Assembly (NCBI GenBank): GCA_964442135.1
Contig: CAYTYN010000008.1
Location: 1-49,665 of the forward strand
Direction: 5' to 3'
DNA from: Avanaerovorax sp964442135
GTDB lineage: Bacteria > Bacillota > Clostridia > Peptostreptococcales > Anaerovoracaceae
DNA: 49,665 nucleotides
The notes beneath the pieces are model-generated. The model worked only from the letters and a program-made list of their open reading frames with translations. It had not been told where the DNA came from and did not search any database. Shown piece after piece: positions 43,154 through 49,665 of this stretch. Numbering within the stretch: the first letter of the stretch is position 1; each line of letters begins with the position of its first letter. A program made the translations under genes and the position numbers.

Positions 43154-44404
43154 TCATCCTCTCACCATTCTCCTCACATTTACCGGCTTTTTTGTCACCA
43201 CGGCAGCCGAGTATCTATCAGGGTCGGATATGAGCTCTTTGACCATGTCGATGTCTTCTAAGGTCACCTTGTCGAATCCGTCCATGACCTCATCCTCCGT
43301 ATAGACCCGATCTAAAAGAAGTATCCCCTTTCCGTTCTTAAACATTCTTCCGGATACGTTTTCAAGACCGAATATATATGAGGATTTCAGCTGTTCTCTG
43401 GATGAATCCAGTTCCTCCTCCGTCACGCACATTTCCTCAAGAGTTCTGAGCTCTTCCTTTACTCCCTCTATTGCCGCAGCTATCTTATCGTGGCTCACTC
43501 CGGCATAAATGTTGAAGTACCCGTCGGTGCTGTAACATCCCAGCATGGAGTATACGGAATAGGCCAGGCCCTTTTCCTCTCTGATGTTCTGAAAAAGCCT
43601 GGAGCTCATGCTTCCTCCCATTATGTTGTTCAGTATGGAAAGGGCGTAATACCTGTCGTCATCAAGGCTGATAGCTTTAGTCGCCATGCACAGATGAGCC
43701 TGCTCTATGTCCTTGGTCAAGCACTTGAACCCAGGCTCGTATTCAGGTATTTCGCGGTGATCGTGGTTCTTCCTCTCTGACAGAGATGTCAGCTTGTCGT
43801 TAAAGTACTCTATAGCGTCCTCCTCGTCGAAATTCCCGGCCAGAGAAATGACGATGCTGTCTCTCGTATACTCTTCCTCTATGTATCTCTTCATAACCGG
43901 TCTGGATATCTTTCCCAGACTGGTGTACGTACCCAATATGCTGTTTCCCAGTGGAGAATCCTTGAACAGTATGGATGTGACGGTTTCATGAACCAGATCG
44001 TCCGGATCATCGGCATTCATCTTTATTTCCTCCCGGATCACGTTTCTCTCCTTCTTCATATCCTTCGGATCCAAAAGGGTTTCCGTAAGCATGTCCACCA
44101 GAACGTCTGCCGCAGTCTTATAGTTTTCACCGGTGCTCTTCACGTAATAGCATGTAGACTCTTTTCCGGTAAAAGCGTTGATCTGTCCTCCGATCTTGTC
44201 TATATCCTCCGCTATCTGCCTGGCTGATCTTGTAGCAGTGCCCTTAAACATCATGTGCTCTATAAAGTGGGAAATGCCTGCGTTGGTTTTTTCCTCGCAG
44301 CATGCGCCGGCCTTTACCCATATTCCTGTGGCCACGGAGCGAACGTATTCTATTCGCTCCATTACCAGCCTTGCTCCCGAATCAAGTTTTACAGTTTTTA
44401 CCAT
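43154..44404 (-). CDS. M16 family zinc peptidase (YmxG/PqqL-like)
   Basis: A 416-residue single-unit M16 peptidase. It has the inverted zinc motif GISHFIEHMMFKGT (HxxEH, about residue 45) and the downstream glutamate region near EDIDKIGGQINAFTGKES, followed by the inactive C-terminal M16 domain. In Bacillus the related YmxG/MlpA gene lies upstream of dut, as here. Substrates are unknown. I start it at ATG 44404, nine bases after GAGGTG, rather than at the GTG that forms part of that site. Confidence 0.92.
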   Translation of the reverse strand: MVKTVKLDSGARLVMERIEYVRSVATGIWVKAGACCEEKTNAGISHFIEHMMFKGTATRSARQIAEDIDKIGGQINAFTGKESTCYYVKSTGENYKTAADVLVDMLTETLLDPKDMKKERNVIREEIKMNADDPDDLVHETVTSILFKDSPLGNSILGTYTSLGKISRPVMKRYIEEEYTRDSIVISLAGNFDEEDAIEYFNDKLTSLSERKNHDHREIPEYEPGFKCLTKDIEQAHLCMATKAISLDDDRYYALSILNNIMGGSMSSRLFQNIREEKGLAYSVYSMLGCYSTDGYFNIYAGVSHDKIAAAIEGVKEELRTLEEMCVTEEELDSSREQLKSSYIFGLENVSGRMFKNGKGILLLDRVYTEDEVMDGFDKVTLEDIDMVKELISDPDRYSAAVVTKKPVNVRRMVRG

Positions 44405-44429
44405 TATTTTATACACCTCTTAAAGCCGA

Positions 44430-45353
44430 TTAAACCATATTCTTTATTATCCAGTTCGCGTTCTCATAAAAAGCTTCCTTCGGCTGAGACTTGGCTCTTT
44501 CCACCGTCCAGTACACCGATTCGTAGGCCTTCAGAATTTCCTCATGGCTCAGGTTTTTCTTCTTCAGGCCGACGATGAAGCTTCTCTCACCGGTGGCGGC
44601 TTCTATATACAGGTCGAAATACCGATCTGTCAGACATTCCGGAACTCTTCCGTAGTGGTTTCCGATTATCATCTTCGGCTTCAGAGCCTTGCATTTCTCC
44701 GCAGCTTCAATGGTCTGGAAATAGTCCTTTAAAATTGCGGTGTACATCTTTCCGTCTAATCTGAGAACGCCGGTGCTCTCCGAAGTCAGCATGGTCATAT
44801 AGGGCTCCAGCATAAATGTCATGGAACAGTCCGTATGACCTTTCGTCACATAGGATCTGACAGTGATACCTCCCAGCTCCAAACTGTCTCCGTCAGTCAT
44901 GACTATATCGCATCTCAGGTTATCGGCACGGATCTCGCATTTTTTCTCATCCTCTGTCGCGGCATACCTGTCTCTTGCTGCGATGCCCAGTCTAACCATA
45001 GTTTCTTTGGCCCCTTTGCTTTTAAATACTCTCACCGTCTTTTCGGCCCCGCACACTTTGACGGAAGGCCAGCGGCTCAGTATGTAAGGAAGAGCGCCTA
45101 TGTGATCGTAGTGGGTATGGCTCAAAATCACGTACTCCAGCCCTTCGTAGCCGTGCTCCTGAAGTCCTCTCTCTATATTAGCTATAAGTCTCTTCTGAGC
45201 AAAGGCCATACCGGTGTCGTAAAGGGCGGCCTTTTTCCCTCCCAGAATGAGATAGGACTCTCCTCCTGTCCCTGCGGTAACTCTCACCAGATAAGGGGGA
45301 AAATCAAACCTGGCATCATCATTAAATATCGCCTTCTCTTCTGTATTAATCAA
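44430..45353 (-). CDS. Metallo-beta-lactamase-fold hydrolase
   Basis: A 307-residue MBL-fold hydrolase. It has ALYDTGMAFAQKRL, the zinc motif LSHTHYDHIGALPYIL (HxHxDH), TKGHTDCSMTFML and IIGNHYGR, so both zinc sites look complete. The C-terminal 70 residues have no clear match. Substrate unknown. The best ribosome site GAGGAG is seven bases before a TTG at 45353, which I prefer; an ATG at 45368 with no good site would add five residues. It overlaps the end of the preceding unknown gene. Confidence 0.88.
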   Translation of the reverse strand: MINTEEKAIFNDDARFDFPPYLVRVTAGTGGESYLILGGKKAALYDTGMAFAQKRLIANIERGLQEHGYEGLEYVILSHTHYDHIGALPYILSRWPSVKVCGAEKTVRVFKSKGAKETMVRLGIAARDRYAATEDEKKCEIRADNLRCDIVMTDGDSLELGGITVRSYVTKGHTDCSMTFMLEPYMTMLTSESTGVLRLDGKMYTAILKDYFQTIEAAEKCKALKPKMIIGNHYGRVPECLTDRYFDLYIEAATGERSFIVGLKKKNLSHEEILKAYESVYWTVERAKSQPKEAFYENANWIIKNMV

Positions 45354-45891
45354 TTTTGAACTCCTCATCTGCCATATCTTCGTAAGTCATGGAATACTCA
45401 TCTATAATGTAGTCCAAGGCGCGGGTAAAGTCGTACTGGTAACGGCCGTGTCCCATTCTCTCCAGTCGGGCCGTTGTAATGGCGTCCCTTACCGTAGACT
45501 CTACAGAGCTTCCTGTTTCCGGATCGTCGTACACCGCCAAAGTCTCGTCGCTGTACCACCTTCTGAATCTATCAAACTCGTTACACAGCTTTACCAAGGC
45601 CCCCTCCTCATATCTTCTCACCGCTTCAGCAAGACCTACAAGACACCTTTTTATATTTTCCGTAAGGATAAGAAGGTCGTTCTGATCCTCAGGTACGTTA
45701 TCCTCCATCTCGTAGAAAAAGCTTTCAGCCAGCTCCGCGAAGGTCTTCATGTCCATTTCAGAAAAGAGCTCGTATAGGACGTCTTCATCGATCTTATCTC
45801 CCGTTTCAACCAGCTCTGCGAAATTTTCAAAGTACTGAAAGTCCTCGCCGGATTCTATATCCAGTTTTTCATACAGCTCTTCTCTATCCAT
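45346..45891 (-). CDS. Hypothetical acidic protein, 181 residues
   Basis: I do not recognise this protein. It is strongly acidic (clusters such as EEELYEKLD-like text, SEMDMKTFAEL, ENIKRCLVGLAEAVRRYEEG), probably mainly helical, with no membrane segment or signal. It opens the long minus-strand run that includes the MBL hydrolase, M16 peptidase and dut. A good ribosome site, GGAGG, lies six bases before its ATG. Its stop overlaps the MBL gene start, suggesting the two are made together. Confidence 0.75.
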   Translation of the reverse strand: MDREELYEKLDIESGEDFQYFENFAELVETGDKIDEDVLYELFSEMDMKTFAELAESFFYEMEDNVPEDQNDLLILTENIKRCLVGLAEAVRRYEEGALVKLCNEFDRFRRWYSDETLAVYDDPETGSSVESTVRDAITTARLERMGHGRYQYDFTRALDYIIDEYSMTYEDMADEEFKID

Positions 45892-46034
45892 GATTTTCCT
45901 CCGTTTTCGTATCTGTGATCTGTTCTAAAGATCCGGGTTTTTATCATGTAATTCCCTTCCGATTTATGTTATACTGTCTCCTATATGAACCTTATACACA
46001 CCATACAGAGTATTTTACCATACAGGAGGTTGAA

Positions 46035-47834
46035 ATGGGAGAAAAAAAAATAAGGACCAGAGATGAGATAGATTCCAAGTATAAATGGAATATCCAGCTC
46101 ATGTATCCTGACAGAAGCAGCTGGGAGGATGACGTAAACCAAGCTGTGAGAATGACTGATGAATTTTCGTCATACCAGGGACGGTTAGGAGAATCGGCCT
46201 CTGTTCTCTTGGACGCTCTGAGGATGAAAGATGATATATACAGGAAATTTGAAAAAGCGTACTGCTATGCCAAGATGAAGCAGGACGAAGACAACCGGAT
46301 ATCCTCCTCCCAGGAGATGCTTGGCATAATAACGGCAAGGCTGGCGGAGGCGGGAGCCTCCATGAGCTTCTTTTCCCCTGAGCTTTTAGATCTGCCTGAG
46401 GAAAAGCTTTTGGGATATCTGGATGAAGAGGAAGGCCTTAAGCAGTATCGATTCGTCATAGGTGAAGTCCTGCGCATGAAGAAGCACGTTCTGTCAAAGA
46501 GGGAGGAAAGCATACTGGCAAGGCTCAGCGAGATCACCGGCGCTCCCGACAATATCCAGTCTATGCTTTCCGACGCCGACCTTGATATGGGGAAGATTGA
46601 CGACGGCTCCGGAGAAAAGGTTCGTCTCACCCATGGGAATTACATAGGTTTCATGGAAAGTTCTGACCGCAACGTGAGAAGGCAGGCCTATAAGCACATG
46701 TACGACGCTTACAAAGGCCACATCAACACTTACGCCGCCATATACTCCACCAGCGTAAAAGGAGACGTGGCTGAATCCACCATACGGGGATACGATTCGG
46801 CGAGACAGGCTGCAATGTCATCAGACAATATTCCGGAAGAGGTGTACGATAACCTTATCCAAGTGGTTCACGAGAGCCTCCCCATCCTTCACAGGTACAT
46901 GGCACTGAGAAAGAAGCTTTTGAGAGTTAAAAACCTGAAGATGTACGACGTCTACGCCCCTCTGGTCGATGTTCCTGAATCGGACATACCCTTCGAGAAG
47001 GCCGTCCAAATGATGATGGAATGCCTCGCCCCTCTTGGCGAAGAATACATCTCACGTCTTAGAAAAGGTGTAGCCAGCGGATGGATCGATGTCTATGAAA
47101 ACGTGGGCAAAAGCAGCGGCGCCTACAGCTTTGGCTCCTACGACACCTATCCATATATTCTCATGAACTATTCGGGTAGGCTTCAGGACGTCCTAACGCT
47201 GGTTCACGAGTGCGGCCATTCCATGCACTCCAGCTATACTAGGGAAAAACAGCCATTCACATACGGGGATTACTCCATCTTCGTAGCGGAGGTTGCCTCC
47301 ACCGTAAACGAGTCTCTGACCCTTAAGCACCTCCTCTCAAAGGAAGATGATTCAGAGATGAGAAAATACATCCTGAACAGATACATCGAGGAGTTCAGAG
47401 CCACTGTATTCCGTCAGACCATGTTCGCCGAGTTCGAACTGGCTGCCCACCGCCGAGTGGAGGAGGGAGGCAGCCTGACTGCCCAATGGCTCTGCTCTGC
47501 TTACGACGATTTAAACAGCCTTTACTTCGGAGACGCCCTTTCCCACGATGAAATGATACAGTACGAATGGGCGAGAATACCTCACTTCTACAGGGCTTAC
47601 TACGTTTTCCAGTATGCCACCGGATTTTCCGCCGCGACAGCCATAGCTGAAAGGATTCTTACGGAAGGTCAGCCCGCTGTAGAGGATTATAAAAGGTTCC
47701 TGTCCAGCGGCAGCAGCATGTATCCTGTAGACGAGCTTAAAATCGCCGGCGTAGACATGACCGGTCCTGAGCCTGTGAGAAAAGCGATGAAAACCTTCAA
47801 GGCTCTCATCGATGAATTTGAAAGTCTGCTTTAA
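46035..47834 (+). CDS. pepF: Oligoendopeptidase F (M3 family)
   Basis: Cytoplasmic zinc oligopeptidase of family M3. The 599-residue protein has the N-terminal helical domain and the zinc motif LVHECGHSMHSS (HExxH, about residue 390), with the third ligand in the FVAEVASTVNESL stretch. I start it at ATG 46035 (MGEKKIRTRDEID) with AGGAGG four to six bases upstream; the frame extends 40 codons further but that part looks like leader sequence. First of three plus-strand genes (pepF-nadK-rluD-like), divergent from the acidic-protein gene across 143 bases that hold a possible TATACT -10 box at 45970. Confidence 0.95.
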   Translation: MGEKKIRTRDEIDSKYKWNIQLMYPDRSSWEDDVNQAVRMTDEFSSYQGRLGESASVLLDALRMKDDIYRKFEKAYCYAKMKQDEDNRISSSQEMLGIITARLAEAGASMSFFSPELLDLPEEKLLGYLDEEEGLKQYRFVIGEVLRMKKHVLSKREESILARLSEITGAPDNIQSMLSDADLDMGKIDDGSGEKVRLTHGNYIGFMESSDRNVRRQAYKHMYDAYKGHINTYAAIYSTSVKGDVAESTIRGYDSARQAAMSSDNIPEEVYDNLIQVVHESLPILHRYMALRKKLLRVKNLKMYDVYAPLVDVPESDIPFEKAVQMMMECLAPLGEEYISRLRKGVASGWIDVYENVGKSSGAYSFGSYDTYPYILMNYSGRLQDVLTLVHECGHSMHSSYTREKQPFTYGDYSIFVAEVASTVNESLTLKHLLSKEDDSEMRKYILNRYIEEFRATVFRQTMFAEFELAAHRRVEEGGSLTAQWLCSAYDDLNSLYFGDALSHDEMIQYEWARIPHFYRAYYVFQYATGFSAATAIAERILTEGQPAVEDYKRFLSSGSSMYPVDELKIAGVDMTGPEPVRKAMKTFKALIDEFESLL

Positions 47835-47846
47835 GAGGATTTAAAC

Positions 47847-48650
47847 ATGAACGGCAAAATATGTATTTACGCAAATAAAGCGCCCAGCTCCATAATGACT
47901 GTCGAGAAGCTGATCGGAAAGCTGGACAATGTGGGATTTTCCGTCTCTCGCCGGTTCTGCCCGGACGCTGATCTCATGGTGGTGGTAGGCGGCGACGGGA
48001 CTTTTATTGAGGCCATACATAAATTCCGGTTTCCCCAGATGCCTATTATAGGAATCAACACCGGCCACCTTGGGTTTTTCCAGGAGATAATGCCTGAACG
48101 GATGGATGATTTCATCTTCAATTACACCAGCGGTAAGTATTCTGTCCAGACCCTTTCCACCGTAGAGATATTGGTAAGGTCAAAGGGCGAGGAGCACAGA
48201 CATACAGGTCTTAACGAAGTGGTCATCACCGGCTCCTCCAGCTACGCCGTACATCTGAACATTTCCATAGGAGACCAGTTCATCGAAAGGTTCAGCGGGG
48301 ACGGACTGCTCATCTCTACCCCTGCGGGGAGCACGGCATACAACTACTCCCTTGGCGGAAGCATTGTGGATCCCAGGCTGAACGTACTTCAAGTGACCCC
48401 TATAGCTCCCATGAATACAACGGCCTACAGGTCCTTTACTTCCAGCCTGCTCCTGCCCTCCGATCTGTCTCTTGGCGCCGTAGTGGATCCGTCGCCAATG
48501 CCTTCGGGCATACGTATAGTCTACGACGGATATATAAATGAATACGATAAAATTGATGATATGACCGTATCCTTTTCCGATATAAAGGTAAATCTGCTCA
48601 GATTCGAAAGCTACGATTTCTGGAAAAAGGTAAAATCTAAATTTCTATAG
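47847..48650 (+). CDS. nadK: NAD kinase
   Basis: Phosphorylates NAD to NADP. The 267-residue protein has the diacylglycerol-kinase-like motif VVGGDGTFIEAIHKF, then GINTGHLGFFQEI and LISTPAGSTAYNYSLGGS, which bind NAD. AAGAGGAT precedes the ATG, 12 bases past the pepF stop. Length is normal for the bacterial PpnK group. Confidence 0.96.
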   Translation: MNGKICIYANKAPSSIMTVEKLIGKLDNVGFSVSRRFCPDADLMVVVGGDGTFIEAIHKFRFPQMPIIGINTGHLGFFQEIMPERMDDFIFNYTSGKYSVQTLSTVEILVRSKGEEHRHTGLNEVVITGSSSYAVHLNISIGDQFIERFSGDGLLISTPAGSTAYNYSLGGSIVDPRLNVLQVTPIAPMNTTAYRSFTSSLLLPSDLSLGAVVDPSPMPSGIRIVYDGYINEYDKIDDMTVSFSDIKVNLLRFESYDFWKKVKSKFL

Positions 48651-48652
48651 TA

Positions 48653-49576
48653 ATGAAAGATTTAATCACTGAAAAATTCACGTTCACCGTCGGCGAGGAT
48701 GAAGACGGAATACCTGTAAAGCGCCTCATAAAGAATCGGTTCCACTTTTCATCCCGTCTGATGACGAAGATAAAGAGAGACGATCTCATCACCTTGAACG
48801 GCATTTCCGTTCCCGGCTGGGTTTCCGGAAACCGGGGTGATGTCATATCCGTAGATCTGCCCGATGAGAAAAGCGATTTCCCCCCTGAAGACATTCCCAT
48901 CCATCCGGTCTTTGAGGACGATGATCTCTTAGTCATCGACAAGCAGCCGGGGATCACCGTCCACCCTACCAAAGGGCATCAGAACCACACCATAGCCAAC
49001 GGTCTGATGAAGTACATGGCCGACCGTAATGAAAGCTATAAGATAAGATTCGTCAACCGCTTGGACATGGACACCTCCGGTCTCCTCATAGTCGCTAAAA
49101 ACTCCCATGTTCAAAACGAGCTGATTAAGCAGATGAAGGATGGACTCACAGAAAAGCGATATGTGGCCATAGTCCACGGCATAGTAGATCGGGACAGGTT
49201 CACCGTCGACCTTCCCATAGGAAGGCCGGTTGACGGAAATATCAGAAGATGTGTCATTTCGGAAGACTTAGGCGGATACCGTTCAGTAACTGACGTCGAA
49301 GTACTTCGCCGTTTCGAAAGAGGCTTTACTCAGGTAGAGCTTCACCTTTTGACCGGTAGAACCCATCAAATAAGAGTACACATGTCAGAGTTAGGTCACC
49401 CTCTGGTAGGCGACTGGCTCTACGGCGGCGATACCTCCGCCTTCCCCAGACAAGCTCTCCACGCCTGCTTCCTGAGCTTCACCCATCCCGTTACGAAAGC
49501 CTCCTTATCCCTGTCCGCTCCCATGCCTTCTGACATGGAAGCTCTTGTAAATGATATCCTGTCCGACGCCGTGTAA
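48653..49576 (+). CDS. RluA/RluD-family 23S rRNA pseudouridine synthase
   Basis: A 307-residue pseudouridine synthase. An N-terminal S4-like region (RLIKNRFHFSSRLMTKIKRDD split) is followed by the catalytic core: LLVIDKQPGITVHPTKGH, the catalytic aspartate in NRLDMDTSGLLIVAKN, EKRYVAIVHG and TGRTHQIRVHMSELGHPLVGD split. This fits the RluD branch, but which uridine it modifies cannot be told. It starts two bases past the nadK stop without a clear ribosome site, so coupling to nadK is likely. Confidence 0.92.
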   Translation: MKDLITEKFTFTVGEDEDGIPVKRLIKNRFHFSSRLMTKIKRDDLITLNGISVPGWVSGNRGDVISVDLPDEKSDFPPEDIPIHPVFEDDDLLVIDKQPGITVHPTKGHQNHTIANGLMKYMADRNESYKIRFVNRLDMDTSGLLIVAKNSHVQNELIKQMKDGLTEKRYVAIVHGIVDRDRFTVDLPIGRPVDGNIRRCVISEDLGGYRSVTDVEVLRRFERGFTQVELHLLTGRTHQIRVHMSELGHPLVGDWLYGGDTSAFPRQALHACFLSFTHPVTKASLSLSAPMPSDMEALVNDILSDAV

Positions 49577-49578
49577 AA

Positions 49579-49600
49579 AGAGACGAAAATCTCCGTCTCT
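49579..49600. terminator. Bidirectional hairpin after the pseudouridine synthase gene
   Basis: AGAGACG and CGTCTCT form a seven-pair stem around eight bases. On the minus strand it is followed by TTTTTAC, so it is well placed to stop transcripts arriving from beyond the right edge of the window. Confidence 0.6.
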
Positions 49601-49615
49601 CGGACTATATACAAA

Positions 49616-49648
49616 AGCTCAACCGCCTATCTCGGGGTTGAGCTTTTT
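49616..49648 (+). terminator. Terminator of pepF-nadK-rluD run, member of a repeated hairpin family
   Basis: AGCTCAACC and GGTTGAGCT form a nine-pair perfect stem around a loop containing CCTATCTCGG, followed by TTTTTCTC. In the direction of transcription it is nearly identical, loop included, to the ridA terminator at 36583-36620. Confidence 0.85.
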
Positions 49649-49665
49649 CTCTTCAGTGATTTGAA

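Noticed and set aside
1..49665. CRISPR arrays, tRNA or rRNA genes, intact transposases, phage genes
   Set aside because: Looked for regular repeats, cloverleaf ends and typical protein motifs; none found.

Overview
The window reads as a stretch of bacterial core chromosome from a Gram-positive, endospore-lineage type organism (Bacillota, most likely class Clostridia). Reasons: the gene order glyA-plsX-rnc-smc-ftsY-der-plsY-gpsA, the block dgt-dnaG-rpoD-trmK-nif3, a MurT/GatD-like pair, strong AGGAGG-type ribosome sites, frequent GTG/TTG starts, sigma-A-type promoters and a CIRCE heat-shock operator. Base composition is balanced by eye. A genus cannot be fixed from the sequence alone. No rRNA, tRNA, CRISPR array, prophage or intact insertion sequence was seen.

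Layout. 1-1609 (minus): a DUF362 protein and an 88-residue unknown. 1843-7230 (minus): a complete peptide/nickel-type ABC importer (two permeases, a lipoprotein receptor, one polypeptide carrying both ATPases) followed by a DUF3842 protein; it is preceded by its own promoter, a folded leader RNA and a strong terminator just before the first gene, which looks like a regulated (riboswitch-like) leader. 7533-16659 (minus): ftsK-rimO-polA-coaE, then asd and nth upstream. 16713-17372 (plus): a GntR/FCD regulator that appears to be leaderless and to carry its own operator over the -35 box. 17396-20101 (minus): clpB with CIRCE. 20102-20475: a 370-base gene-free stretch with several hairpins, perhaps a decayed IS200/IS605-type element. 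20476-21126 (plus): a YczE-like membrane protein.

21138-36448 (minus) is a long housekeeping run: glyA, plsX, rnc, smc, ftsY, der, plsY, gpsA, miaB, cobO, a possible 32-codon ORF, murT-like, gatD-like and a site-2 protease; most joints are overlaps or gaps under 40 bases. 36676-45891 (minus) is a second run: an unknown acidic protein, a metallo-beta-lactamase-fold enzyme, an M16 peptidase, dut, dgt, dnaG, rpoD, trmK, nif3 and ridA, closed by a terminator. 46035-49576 (plus): pepF, nadK and an RluA-family pseudouridine synthase, closed by a terminator nearly identical in sequence to the ridA one.

The genes mostly serve replication and repair (polA, dnaG, nth, dut, dgt), chromosome segregation (smc, ftsK), transcription (rpoD), translation and RNA modification (rimO, miaB, trmK, rluD-like, der), membrane lipid and envelope synthesis (plsX, plsY, gpsA, MurT/GatD-like), protein export (ftsY) and protein quality control (clpB). 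The points most worth a second look are the structured leader of the ABC operon, the GatD-like protein that has lost its catalytic Cys and His, the leaderless self-regulated GntR gene, and a repeated terminator with a conserved loop.
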